Origin: Microvelia longipes | Lineage: Eukaryota; Arthropoda; Insecta; Hemiptera; Veliidae | NCBI GenBank assembly: GCA_018340805.1 | Contig: JACMZG010001913.1 | Location: 42,333,261-42,397,260, forward strand | Direction: 5' to 3' | Length of the DNA stretch: 64,000 nt | Shown: positions 33,700-45,150 of the stretch, one piece after another | How the letters are laid out: the number at the start of each line of letters is the position of its first letter | How positions within the stretch are numbered: the first letter of the stretch is position 1 | Program-made: the position numbers and the translations under genes | The notes under the pieces: model-generated | Database searches by the model: none | The model's input: only the letters and a program-made list of their open reading frames with translations | Told to the model about the DNA's origin: nothing

Positions 33700-35177
33700 T
33701 GGTATTATCCGTTTATTAATAATAATTTGATAGATTCATTTGTTTTATTTTAGTTTCATCATGTTCAACTCGGGTACGATGGTAAGATGTTAGCATAGTA
33801 GACGTCAAGAATTAGTCATTATAATTTAAATAATGGGTTTTTAGTTATTTAAAAAAAAATTTTTAGCGAATTTTTGAAGTAAATATAGCTTTCAAACTTT
33901 TCTGGGTGGCATGGCACGACGGTGCCCACTATGCGCACTAAGAAGAAACGAGCAAAGCGAGTCAGACGTTATTAGGGAAAATACTCAAGCACCCTTAATT
34001 ACTTTTTCCTAAATAAGATTTTTTTATGTTCAAAGTTTAAATATTTCTTGTAAACGTTTACTATGAATCATCCCTCATTGGTATTGTTTATAACAATTTC
34101 AATATAAAAGTTGTAAATCAATACTTTTAAATTCCTTAATCTCAAATTTATTTTTACATTTTGATATAAAATCAAAGTCAATAGAATTATTAGGAGTGAT
34201 TTGATAACAATCTGGATGTTCCTCTCACGTTTTTCAATTGTTTTTTAAAAAAAAACACACCACTTACTGACCTATACTGATGGTGAATTTAAACCCTAAA
34301 TTGATTTTTGATAAATTTAAATTGTATCGATTTCCTCGAAAGCCACTCGTAAAGTTACGTATGTAGTTTGTCAATCCGACAACATATTGAGATAACGTCT
34401 AAATCTCTGTTATCAGTCGGGAAACAATGTAATAGTGATCGGAGCATTGTGTTAGTGAACGATTTACTGTTCAATTTAAATTATGTTAATGCACTTTTAT
34501 GTAAATTAATTTTAAATCAATAACTCAAATCTGTTAGTTATTTTTAATTTTACTTAATTAACGCTTTTAGTTAAAATTTAGATGAGTTTTGTTACAAAAT
34601 TAAATGAATTTACCAAATTTAAATTTATAAAATAATTATAATTATTGATTACTGTAGTGTGTATTGAAATAATAAATAATATAATTTTAATTATTGCAAT
34701 TACTAAATCAGGAGTAAATTATACAATTATAAATTACAGGAATAATGTAATATAATTTAAATGATAAGTATTAAGTCAATGTTGTTAGTCTTTTTTGTAG
34801 GGTTCATGGATAATTTTTTAAAGTATTTTTTAAGTTATACTTTCAAGTATGAATAAAGTTGCGGTTTTGAAAAAAGTCAATTGAGTCCTGGGTTTTGCCT
34901 CCCGGAAAAAGGAAAATTGTTGAATCTCGTTAACCTGTTATGCTGAGTCATCAACAATAAAAAAAAATCGTTGAAAATCAAAACGTTGACCAGTGGAGTT
35001 GAAATTTGATTGTATCATTATAGATTACGACCAGCTCTAAAAAATTGCATGTTGCTTTTGTCATAAATTATGACGTTTAATTTTTTAAAGTATGATTGGA
35101 GAGGAAATAATCGTTGTACTAATTGCAGTGCAGGCTTGCACTGCAAAAACGGAAGTGTTCCGTTTCAGTGATCCCTT

Positions 35178-35180
<3 letters not shown>
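33700..35180. other. ENT intron 1, no gene seen
   Basis: AT-rich. A fragment of the HINE-like family (CGAGCAAAGCGAGTCAGACG) lies near 33947. No other bounded feature was recognised. Confidence 0.45.
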
Positions 35181-35181
<1 letters not shown>

Positions 35182-35242
<61 letters not shown>

Positions 35243-35260
35243 TATATATATATATTATTA
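35182..35260. repeat. (TA)n array
   Basis: About 78 bases of TA, directly left of the dispersed repeat segment that starts ATTATTATGTCATACGATTGG. Confidence 0.93.
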
Positions 35261-35530
35261 TGTCATACGATTGGTTTATATACACCACTGGTATAAGCGA
35301 ATTTTCAAATTTATTAGTCAAAATACGTGATTTGTTTAAATATGTCAATCAATTGAATGTTTTGCTTGACATATTTATGTCAATCAATAAAACCAGAACT
35401 GAGACTGATACTACAATGAAACTTGGTATATTTGTGAACCATTATATAGTAGTATAAGTGTAAGATATCGCAGTCCAATCTAAACATTATATGAAGATTT
35501 ATGATTTTTTGAAATTTTTCTGGGGTAATT
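35261..35530 (+). mobile_element. Second HINE-like dispersed family, copy 2 (middle part)
   Basis: TTTATATACACCACTGGT, GAATTTTCAAATTTATTAGT, TATGTCAATCAATAAAACC, ACTGAGACTGATACTACAAT and GATATCGCAGTCCAA match, inverted, 41805-42115. The open frame at 35260-35457 is incidental. Confidence 0.7.
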
Positions 35531-35564
35531 TTTGTTTGTTGAAAAATTGGTTTTAATAAAATGT

Positions 35565-35757
35565 ATTGTTGAGGAAAATGTGGTATTTATAAAATGAATT
35601 GTTGAGGAAAAATGTGGTATTTATAAAATGAATTGTTTAGGAAAATGTGGTATTTATAAAATAAATTGTTGAGGAAAAAGGTGGTATTTATTAAATGTAT
35701 TGTTAAGGAAAGAAGAAAAAGGTGGTATTTATAAAATGTATTGTTGAGGAAAAGAGC
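35565..35757. repeat. ~33-bp minisatellite
   Basis: Five to six units of GTGGTATTTATAAAATGAAT plus TGTTGAGGAAAA, with small length changes. It lies next to the dispersed repeat and may have grown from its end. Confidence 0.88.
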
Positions 35758-36357
35758 ACACATTTTAAAGATAATTCGTGTAGACCTTACGCCAGTGTAG
35801 GTTCATTTTTCTTTCCTTACTATTGTATTAGTAAAGTATTGTGTTTGCGTTAAAATTCCGATTTTTTTTTCAAATTTATATGCTTTAGGTGTTTTTAATA
35901 AATCTTGACGAATAAATTACGGAAATTTATAAGTTATTGTTAAAGTTGTTTAGTTGAACCATATTTAATTTCAATATAAAGTCTTGTCGGTTTAGTGTAA
36001 TAGATTAGTTTCTGGTCTAATAGGACGCAAGTTAAACTAAATATATAACTCTAGCAATTTAACCGTGGTGTTCACATTGGTTTAAATTTCATTGTGGAAA
36101 TAGGTGCACAGACAAATATAATGTCCTTATCAGTAGTTCCTTTGTGAATAAGTTTATTTGATAAAGAAAATCAATCAGCGAGGGTATTATGATTCCTTTG
36201 TTTGCAAACCGTTTCGAACAAGGATATTAAATAAAGGGGATGACGCGCTAAGCCGATTTGGCATGCATCGAAGTGTTGAGGATAACAAAATAGAGAATCC
36301 ACTTAAAAACACATGCCAAAAACAAACTGCACATGCTTACATTAACTGCGCAGGTCT

Positions 36358-36925
36358 TTAGTTCATAGGTTAATTTATGTCATAGGTTAATTTATATTTA
36401 TAGATTATTTTATATTTACAGGTTAATTTATCTTTTAGGTTAATTTATCTCATAGGTTAATTTATCACATATGTTAATTTATCTCAATAGGTTAATTTAT
36501 ATTCATAGGTTAATTTATCTCATAGGTTAATTTATATTTATAGGTTAATTTATCTCATAGGTTAATTTATCTCATATGTTAATTTATCTCATTTGTTAAT
36601 TTATCTTATAGGTTAATTTATCTCATATGTTAATTTATCTCATATGTTTATTTATCTCATAGGTTAATTTATCTCATATGTTAATTTATCTCATATCTTA
36701 TAGGTTAATTTATCTCATATGTTATTTATCTCATTGTTAATATCTTATAGGTATTTATCTCATAGGTTATTATATTTATAGGTTAATTTTCTCATAGGTT
36801 AATTTATTCTCTATATTTAATTTATCTCATATGTTAATTTATCTCATATGTTTATTTATTCTCATAGGTTAATTATATTTATAGGTTAATTTATATTCAT
36901 TAGTTAATTTATATTCATATAGGCT
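36358..36925. repeat. ~17-bp minisatellite (CATAGGTTAATTTATCT)
   Basis: More than 30 imperfect units of ATAGGTTAATTTATCTC, with variants ATATGTTAATTTATC and GGTTAATTTATATTTAT. Degenerate units near 36720-36850 show deletions. Confidence 0.93.
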
Positions 36926-36969
36926 AATTCATTTAGACGGAAGGTTTCTTATTATAGGTTATAAAGAAA

Positions 36970-37145
36970 TAGTGAAAAGTATAAGTAAGTAAATATAATA
37001 AGTAAGTAAATATAATAAGTAAGTAAATATAATATATAAGTAAATATACTATATAAGTAAATAATATACAAGTAAAATATTATATAAGTAACTATGTATA
37101 ATAAATATAATATATAAGTAAAATATAATATATAAGTAAAAGTAA
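36970..37145. repeat. AAGTAAGTAAATATAAT simple repeat
   Basis: Irregular tandem units of AAGTAAGTAAATATAATA and ATATAAGTAAA, adjacent to the previous minisatellite. The minus-strand open frame through it is an artefact. Confidence 0.88.
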
Positions 37146-37672
37146 TATAGTTTATTTTGCTTGTTACCTCTTCGTGTCTTAATATTTTTATCAACCATAT
37201 TAATGGTTGGTTATTTAAATAATTATTTGCCCTTAAATATTAACATATGTTAATCTCGTCTTACCTTAAAAAAAATTAGCATAGACTTAGCTTAAATGTG
37301 TGCAAATAATGTGTATTGTACTGTCGCTGGCCGAATCTAGCCAGCGCAAATTAAACGAATAATACCTTTACGCAGACGAACTGTTTAAAATTAATTAACA
37401 TGTATTGAATAACAATGAACTATTTTGACCCGATTATCAGTAATCTGTTTCTGTATTTGGTAAAGGAAATTTGATCTCAAAATCTTGACGATTTATGTCA
37501 ATAATAATTAAATTAATATTTTCTAATTAATTCTGTCATGTATTCAATTGTTTATATTTATTAGTTTTGTTTGTATCAGTGTGGTTAGGTTTGACAGTTG
37601 TCATAGTTACGAATGTGTTAATAAAATCTGTCTTATGTCTGACTTTGTAATAAACCTAGTGTGTGTCTTAAT

Positions 37673-38469
37673 CTTAGAATAATACTTTATATAGAAGGAG
37701 CACTACTGATAACACGAAAGCCGGTTCACTGGTGCAACTAAGTAATGCTGCCACCCTTACAATATACAATTTTCTAAAAAAAGTTGGCAATACTTCCGGT
37801 TGCTGAATTATTATGTTCTATTATTAATTAATGATTGATTATTCATAAAATACTAATATAAATATCGGTGCATTACAATATTTTATGCCCAATGACAAAA
37901 TAAGCCCAGTCATTGTCAATAAGTACGGGTAGCGTCCTGGTGACATTCAGAGGCTGGTAGTTACAAAGTAGGAACAGAGGAATGAAAACAATCCTTAGGG
38001 TTACTGGTAACCATAACCAACGTGGACTAGGCTGAAATAGAACAACAATATACAATCACTATAGGGTATACCATTGGTATAATGGTTAGCATGTTTGCCT
38101 GCCAACCAGAAAACCTGGGTTCAATACCTGTTGGGGTCTCTAGAATTTTAAATTGTAGTTCATTGTATTTATTAAAATTATATATAAAAAGTAGTCCTCG
38201 TCAACTAAATGTAGATTCTTGCATTTCGCCACCCTTTTGCCATCTAAGACCAGTTTTATTAAATACTCAGCAGGTGTTTTAAGTTATTATATTTGTTCTT
38301 TACGATCTTTCTTCATTAATAGATATTTATGACACATATTTAAAATAAAGTTTTGTTGTCAGGTTGGCAGCATTACTTAGTTGCACCAGTCAACCGGCTT
38401 TCGTGTTATCAGTAGAATTACATTGTGTTTACGGTCCTGTGCTCCTTCTATATATAGTATTATTCTAAG
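37673..38469. mobile_element. TIR element with 8-bp target duplication, copy 2, interrupted
   Basis: Same ends as copy 1 (CTTAGAATAATACTTTATAT and TATAGTATTATTCTAAG). It is flanked by GTCTTAAT at 37665-37672 and 38470-38477. It is 797 bp long because about 260 bases at 37886-38147 interrupt the element where copy 1 reads continuously (CAATATTTTAAGCATTTTAA). Confidence 0.92.
37886..38147. mobile_element. Insertion with a tRNA-Gly-like segment
   Basis: This is the extra DNA inside the TIR copy. At about 38068-38143 (+) it holds ATTGGTATAATGGTTAGCAT (A box), GCCTGCCAA (tRNA-Gly GCC-like loop) and GGGTTCAATACC (B box). The anticodon and T stems pair poorly, so it is not a working tRNA. Oddly, the unrelated 180-base body lies upstream of the tRNA-like part and nothing follows it, the reverse of a normal SINE. 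Confidence 0.6.
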
Positions 38470-38599
38470 GTCTTAATCAAGTAGATATTTAAGAAATTCT
38501 GTCATATTTAGACAGTGACACTGGGCGCTGCATTGAAATATTGGAAAAAATTAAATAAGAATTTGTGACGCTACTGCTCAGGTTAAATACATACGGGGA

Positions 38600-38695
38600 A
38601 ATTAAGCAAAAATTTGATTGACAAGTAAGAACGTGCGCATTGCAAAGGAAATTCGCTCGGCTTGCGGACCTCCCCGACAGAATTATTTACGTTAA
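38600..38695 (-). mobile_element. Solo end of the ~455-bp TIR family
   Basis: ACGTGCGCATTGCAAAGG, AAATTCGCTCGGCTTGCGG and ACCTCCCCGACAGAATT match the right terminus at 59045-59109. The partner end is missing. Confidence 0.55.
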
Positions 38696-38754
38696 TGTAT
38701 TCACTTGTACTGAATTTCAAGTCATTTTGATTATTTTCCACTTTAAAAAAAGCG

Positions 38755-39324
38755 CGTACGGCACTCACCATGTTCCATGCTCCTTCATTTTTATGATCTA
38801 ACAAAAATCATAGATATAGTTGTCATATTGTAGCGAAACTTAATGTACTTATTTATTGGGTAATAATATACAATTGTTCTAAAGTTCAACTCAATTGGGC
38901 CATTTTCCTATTTTTTTTAAAACGTATACAACTCCTCCGAAAAAAATTAAACTAATGATTTTATTTCAACTAATGATTTTGCTAACGCGTTTTATGTTTT
39001 TTCGAAATTTTCGTTGAGTCATTATTGCGGGTTAATGACGTCATAAAAAATTATTTTCCGAATAGCACAACTACAGCGGTTGACTGATATTTGTACAAAA
39101 TTGCAAATCTCTAGCATACGTACACACTTACACATACACACACACATACAGACACACAACTACAGACACACATACATGATACACACATACAGACAGACAA
39201 CTTTGCGAAAGTCACTCAGGAGACCTTAAAAAGGCCTGAAACGGATAATTCTGGGTTCATCTCAGTTTCAGATTTTTTTCAAACAATACTTTTCCTATAT
39301 ACCTACGGTATAAATGAAGAAAAG
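38755..39324 (+). mobile_element. HINE-like dispersed repeat, copy G
   Basis: Inverted TTTTTATGATCTAACAAAAA marks the block next to the 5S-like region, here diverged. The body has CTCTAGCATACGTACAC, a long ACAC/ACATACAGACAG microsatellite, GAAACGGATAATTCTGGG, the hairpin TATACCTACGGTATA and the end ATGAAGAAAAG, followed by an A run. Confidence 0.65.
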
Positions 39325-39708
39325 AAAAAAAAATATGGAAATTCGCTAAGAATAGCGTCTTTATTACAAAAATAGCTTCTATTTTTGCTCTGTTGACATT
39401 TTAGTTTGAAAAATAGGAATAGTTTGCTATCACTTATCTTATCTACTATATGTGTTATATACTCGTGAGAAACTGTTTATCCTGATTGCATTGTATTACT
39501 ATAACCATTGAAGCCCAGTTTTATTCAATTCAGGGTTATAAACTTGGTTCATCGCTTCATTGGTTAGATTTTAGAGTTTTGGATTCATTGTCGTTATTTT
39601 TAATACATCGGCTGCATATTGTGAAGTGATAATAAAAATAAAATAATAATAATATTTTTATTTCACATTTTAAAAACAATACTATTATATTCTTTTTTGC
39701 ACTTTTTA

Positions 39709-40620
39709 TTTTTTTTTTTAAAGAATTGTTGTTAAAGAATTTAGGGTGCTCTATCTTTCAAATGTGAGAGCCCTCGATAGTTTAAAAAAACTAGAGTGAG
39801 GGCTCTGCTTCTGGTATTCATATATACTTTGTAATTAAATAAAATTTGGTTATACAATATATAAATTGATTTCATAAATATTTAAAGTTAAGATATATAA
39901 AGATTGATATGAAAGTAACTTAAATTAATATACGCTAAAGGACAAAAAAAGGGCATAAAAGAAATTTGACATAAAAATATTTTTTCTAATAAAATAATTA
40001 AAAAATATCACAGTCATTTTTATGAATAATTAGTTAAAAATCTTGAATAAATATTAATATTATATTTTAAATTAAAAATTATGTTTTAAAATCTATTTTT
40101 AAAGAAAAATGTATCTATTTTTTTCTTTTTATATACATACATATACACACACATATACATACACATATACATACATATATACATACATATACACACACAC
40201 ATACATACATATTCATACATATATATTTAAATTAGACAAAAACTAAACCGAAATGTGAAGTATTTTTTTAAAATGTTCATCAAGTCTTTTTATAAATAAT
40301 TTTTTGTTCGGGGCTAACCTAATAGTTATGGGAAGAGAATTGTATATTTTTGGAGCTATATAGCAAGTGGAGTTAAGTTTTTTTTGTCGAACTACAAGCA
40401 GGCAAAGCAACATGTTGGTTCATTTTGGACCTGGTAGTGTAATTATGATTAATATATTCTTTATCGGTATGAGTATAATATTTAATTAGCACTGATTTCT
40501 GAAATAAATAATCTACTGGATAAACTTTAAAATCAATAAAACATTTCTCAGAATCATACAAATTTAGGTTTCTTAAGACATATTTTTATTATTGTTTTTT
40601 TGTATTATTCTAAGAGGCTC
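39709..40620 (-). pseudogene. LINE (non-LTR retrotransposon) 3' fragment, frameshifted
   Basis: On the minus strand, 40561 down to 40243 encodes the end of a reverse-transcriptase ORF: TRSKMNQHVALPACSS, then after a frameshift CYIAPKIYNSLPITIRLAP, then LFIKRLDEHFKKIL and a stop at 40243-40245. The YNSLP motif followed by a basic FK-helix-like end is typical of the C-terminal part of LINE ORF2 proteins (Jockey/CR1/L2-like; clade not decided). The frameshift sits in a T8 run at 40378-40385. A UTR of about 500 bases with a TACATA/CACA microsatellite leads to a T run at about 39708-39720, the reversed poly(A) tail. Confidence 0.75.
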
Positions 40621-41069
40621 TAAAAAAAAAAAAAAAATAATAAAAAAATAATTTAGTATAAGTTGATTCGTTGATTTACATATTAGAAGTGTATTTTCTC
40701 AAAATACACTCGTAATATACACATTCACTCGTGAGTTTAAAAAAAATAGTTTATTGTCAAACCACAATAGGTACATAAAAAGTAGAAAACTGACCTTTAA
40801 TGAATTAAACTTTTATAAATGTTAAGCTTTTATAAATACTTTGAAGAAAACTTTTATAACTGCATAAAATTTATAAATAAATAAAAGTTTATAAACGTAC
40901 TTTGACGATGGCTAATTTATAGTCGAAACCGGTCAGTTTTCTTTTTATGTACTTATTGTAGTTTGACAATTAAATATTTTTTATACTCAAGTGTGTTTAT
41001 TCATTCTTAACCATGTTTAATATATACCTCAAATTTTCTGTCAAAACAACTAATGATATCATTCACTCG

Positions 41070-41074
<5 letters not shown>

Positions 41075-41120
<46 letters not shown>

Positions 41121-41126
41121 TATATA

Positions 41127-41221
<95 letters not shown>
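41075..41221. repeat. (TA)n array
   Basis: About 145 bases of TA with a few interruptions, directly left of the minus-strand SINE. Confidence 0.95.
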
Positions 41222-41223
<2 letters not shown>

Positions 41224-41229
41224 GATTAT

Positions 41230-41382
41230 ATAAGTGTATTCTAAAGTTGGCGATAATTTATCTAAACAATAATTCTATACAAACTGAGAGCGTAACCTGG
41301 GATGCGAACCCCAGACCTCCGTGGTGTCAAAGGTCAGTGTAAAGACTAACGCTCTAACGACCTCGGCCACGGAGGCGGTTTA
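41230..41382 (-). mobile_element. tRNA-headed SINE of the CCTCCGTGGCCGAGG type, copy 1 (3' truncated)
   Basis: On the minus strand the head is GCCTCCGTGGCCGAGGTCGT (near 41380), with GGGGTTCGCATCCCAGG as B box. The body ends in CGCCAACTTTAGAATACAC and abuts the (TA)n array. The head closely matches the + strand copy at 49396. The 3' part present in other copies (GAGGTGGTTCCCGCAG) is lost. Confidence 0.85.
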
Positions 41383-41444
41383 AAGTAAAAGTTATTAATG
41401 TAATTTATAATGCATAATATCCAGCTATCATGCATAAACATTTA

Positions 41445-41760
41445 TTTAATAAATTCTTTATTTTATAAATTACAAAATAATATAAAGATATGATGCTCAT
41501 GATGGCCCAGGAGCCTGAGTTGAGCAGCTGTGTTAACTATCTAACACTAATATTTACATTTAACTATAATTTATAATATTATAAAAAATATCAATTATTA
41601 TTTATTTATTAATTATATTTTGTTATTGTTTATATAAGCCGAATAAGTTGTATTAATATCACTCTATTTTAAAAACTAATTATAATTATTAATATTTAAA
41701 TAATTGATATAAATAAATAAATAATTAATATTAAATTCAACCTTGTTAATGTCCCAAACC
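41445..41760 (-). other. AT-rich segment resembling a LINE 3' UTR
   Basis: TTCTTTATTTTATAAATTAC followed by CCAGGAGCCTGAGTTGAGC resembles the start of 28530-28670 (TTTATTGATTAAAAG and GCCTGAGTTGTGAG). Possibly another truncated LINE end. No coding was seen. Confidence 0.3.
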
Positions 41761-41804
41761 CTACTGTTTATGAAATAAGTGGGACGTCATTTACTCACAA
41801 AATT

Positions 41805-42236
41805 TACCCCAGAAACATTTCAAAAAATCATAAATCTTTATATAATGTTTAGTTTGGACTGCGATATCTTACACATATACTACTATATAATGGTTCACAA
41901 ATAGTAATACTAAAGTTGCATACTAAATACTAAGTTTCATTGTAGTATCAGTCTCAGTTCTGGTTTTATTGATTGACATAAATATGTCAAGCAAAACATG
42001 TCATTGATTGACATAATGTAAATATATAACGTATTTTGACTAATAAATTTGAAAATTCGCATATATCGTGGCAGTATGCCACTTATAAACCAGTGGTGTA
42101 TATAAACCAATAATATGATATACTGATGAATTACAACAACCATGTGGCCGCTTCGCGGCCATAGGAAGGTACGGGGGCCGCAATGCGACCTTAAGCGCTG
42201 ACGCTACGAAGCGGTTAAACAGGCCTTAGGCCTCTT
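41805..42236 (-). mobile_element. Second HINE-like dispersed family, copy 3 (most complete)
   Basis: On the minus strand it starts AAACAAGAGGCCTAAGGCC at about 42236. A GC-rich hairpin-prone block follows (GGCCGCGAAGCGGCC, then GGCATACTGCCACGA). It then has TATGTCAATCAATAAAACC and GATATCGCAGTCCAA. It ends near GAAATGTTTCTGGGGTAAA. It matches 35261-35530 and 10920-11200. Confidence 0.7.
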
Positions 42237-42944
42237 GTTTTAGTCCTTATTAGATAGTCAATATTTGACTTTAAAATATTCGTGGAAGCAACTTGTCAGT
42301 TTCTCCTGCAATTTATCGTAATAGGTCTGAAGGGATTGGAGTGAATGAAAAAATCTCATGTTTGGAGGGGAGATATTATGCGTTACACATACATTAACAT
42401 GTGTGTAACATGGCCGAGCCAAGTTGCCTATGTTGAGAACACTACCCCTCTTTGATACTGTGACAATTTATTTTTGGTCAGTCAGTCTGTGTCTGCCGTC
42501 CGAACAGTGCCGTCCCGGATCCATGCTCGTTATCACCACGTGGTTCGGTTCCTCTTATTCACCTTTAAGTTGTGTAAGGACTAGATCGCATTAACTGTGC
42601 AGTTGTCTTCATTTGTAAAGTCACGTATTTTCTAAATCGTAATTTTAAATGCTAAAATTTAAGAGATGTTTTACAATCAATCGATATTTTCCCCACGTGT
42701 ATCTATTTTTAAACTTTTCCAGTTTAATATTTATAATTAATATATTTATTACTCATTTAAATAATTACAACTCTTCTTAATCACGCTCTATCTTTTATTA
42801 CTTAGCGTCTCATATGTATATACTTGCCTAATGGGTGACTTCAACCATATTTATTGGGTCGAAGAGTTATTTGTTTGGGGCTAATGAGCCACGAATCGGT
42901 TTCATTTAAATATTATGGGGTGGTTCTTAATTTTTTTTTAATTA

Positions 42945-43255
42945 AAATGAAATTTGGTACTTTACGTAATAAATAAGTACACCAAGTTTGGGTTTAACAC
43001 GACAAGTGCATCCATGATTTTTGTTGGATCATAAAAGTTAAGCAGCATCGAGCGTGGTCAGTGCCTGAAAGGTTGACTGCTGAAAAAACGGATGTATTTA
43101 CTATCTGAGGACAAGAGAAGCGAGTCCGGAGACGTGTTGCAGAATAAATTCAACGAACTGTATATTCTGAGGACAAGCGAAGCTAGTCTGAAGAAGAGAG
43201 GTTGTGTTTAGCGAATCCGATGTGTTGAGGAAAGTTCCTAGGTACCCTGTACCCG
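42945..43255 (-). mobile_element. HINE-like dispersed repeat, copy H, with 5S-like segment
   Basis: It ends on the right with TTGAGGAAAGTTCCTAGG and TACCCTGTACCCG. Internal words are GAAGCGAGTCCGGAG and CTGAGGACAAGCGAAGC. The 5S-like part is at 43026-43081. The same order as copy B at 11662-11952 shows the 5S-like part is a fixed component of this subfamily. Confidence 0.72.
43026..43081 (+). ncRNA. 5S rRNA-like segment inside copy H
   Basis: GGATCATAAAAGTTAAGCAG, CATCGAGCGTGGTCAGTG and AAAGGTTGACTGC follow the 5S rRNA order around box A, the intermediate element and box C. It is the better preserved of the two copies. Outside this span there is no 5S similarity, so a complete gene is excluded. 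Confidence 0.62.
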
Positions 43256-43683
43256 ATTTTTAGTCCTAAAAATGAAATGTAGTTTAATAAAAGCAGTAAA
43301 AGCAGGAAAGAAAAAAAAGAATTTAAAAGAAGAAATTTTCACTTTGTGCGATTTTTTTCTATGCCCAATATATTAGAAGTTATTGAATGAGGAATCGTGC
43401 TTAGTTTTCGGTTCAGATCTCTCCACAGGCCAAACTAATGATCGGATCGAAAAAATTCGATGAGTACAAAATTGTTATTCTTACCCGTAGATTTGAAATG
43501 CAGTTTTAAAAGTGCTGCTTCTCATACACTTTTCTGTTCTTTCTCCAACTCGTGCGGATTCCCTGAAAAGAATACGTGCGTCCGCGCGTTAATGACCCTT
43601 AGCGACTGTAGAGTGTCTGATGTTTCTATCTGCTCTAGTTCTCGAGATATTTAGCAGTTCCAAATTTAGCTTCTTCAGTCTAT

Positions 43684-44447
43684 ACAGGGTGTTTGGTGAT
43701 TTATGTAAAAAAAATGAATGGGGTGATTCTATGTCCGAAGGGCTACAAAAACATAGTAATTGACTAGGTTGAGATTTGACTAGGGTTCAATTTTCATCCG
43801 TTCTCTCACAAGGTCAAATTTCTTCATTTTTTTAGGGTTGCGTATGTTGGTTTGAAAAACATGCTATAACTCCTAAAGTATAAATAATACAAATAAGTTA
43901 TGAATATCGTTGGAAAGTCAAGATAATTTCCTAAAAAAAAGTATCCATTTATTTCGTAAAACAGTTTGATTGTTTATAAAAAAAACTAAAAAGAGTTGTC
44001 TTTTTCTGGAAAATTAAAAAAGATTGTAGCTGAATAACTGTTCAAAAACAATAGAAAATTTTATCAGACCATTAGAAAAACTTCTTTGTTGAACACAGTT
44101 TTGATCAATACCAATATTATAACCCATGTATAGGACAAAATTACCAGTAATCGAAGTTTATCATCATACATCATTTTATCATTACCAAACAATCATCATA
44201 CACAAACCTGGGTTTTTGCTTTGTTCACATTTTCCGCCTTTTTACAAGTGATTTATAAAATGCAAAACATTTTTTTTTTAAAAATATTCCTATAAATACC
44301 AACATACGCAACCCTAAAAATGATGAAATTTGACCTTGTAGGAGAACGGTTGAGAATTGACTCCTAGTCAATGTAATGTTTTTTGTAGACCTTGGGGCAT
44401 AGAATCACCCCCATTTATTTTTTACATACATCACCAAACACCCTTTA
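43684..44447. mobile_element. ~760-bp foldback element with long arms
   Basis: The left end CAGGGTGTTTGGTGATTTAT and the right end CATCACCAAACACCCT are complements. Similarity continues inward for about 170 bases (GTTGCGTATGTTGGT and ACCAACATACGCAACCCT). TATA flanks both sides, so a short TA-type target duplication is possible but unresolved. Not coding. Confidence 0.85.
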
Positions 44448-44459
44448 TATCTATGCACT

Positions 44460-45148
44460 CTTTCCTATTTATCTTCACTTACCAAAACAACATTAAGTTA
44501 GTTTTTAGGTGTTATACGAATGACGTAACATAATGTCAATTTTAGTAGCCTCCTACTCTTGCTATAGTTAATTTATAACGCCAAGAAAAAGGCCTCCCTT
44601 ACTGCTTTCTATATCGTTATATAGTGCAAATTAATTTGTAGACTTCTTTTATGTAGTGATTTTCATACTAAATAAAGAAAATTGCCGGAAAAAGGGGAAA
44701 AAGCAATTTCCTTATAAGTATTTTTTCTGAGTTTTACTGGTAGGCTTAATAAGATTTTATCATAATTAATATTACAGATTGGCATGAGTTAGTAAAAAAA
44801 AGAATCCTTGCCAAATCAATTTATTTTGTATAAGGGTAGTGGACTGTCTGAAGAAAGTGTTTAAGAAAGTCTTGGGTCTGCTTGAGAAAACTTTCCTTGC
44901 TTTATAGAAAGTTTGTCCAAGTTTCTTAGACCGTAGTTATTATAGATTATTGAATAAAAGGACTTGATCCTTTTGTTTATAACAGCTTTCTCGCTCTTTA
45001 GTTTCTTTTAAAGTATATTTTTATTATAACTTTATAAACCTCTATTAGTAGTTAAGAGATTTCACAATGGAAAATTAAGTGATTTTTAAGCATTAAGTTG
45101 GCATCTTCTGCTGTTTGAAACTGATCCTATTAGATGTACGAGTATCTA
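44460..45148. other. ENT intron 1, no gene seen
   Basis: AT-rich, with local CTTTAGAA/TTTCTTAGA words near 44840-44930 that partly mirror each other. No gene was recognised. Confidence 0.4.
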
Positions 45149-45150
45149 GT

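Noticed and set aside
33313..33730. 97-codon frames on both strands
   Set aside because: They lie wholly inside the 537-bp TIR element and mirror each other because of its inverted arms; no domain.
36358..36925. CRISPR-like array of short repeats
   Set aside because: Units are contiguous with no unique spacers, and the window is eukaryotic.
38068..38143. A working tRNA-Gly (GCC) gene
   Set aside because: The A and B boxes are recognisable, but the anticodon stem and T stem do not pair properly, so it is a tRNA-derived remnant.
41281..41382. tRNA gene on the minus strand
   Set aside because: The head is followed by a body shared with 49395-49636 and other copies, so it is a SINE.
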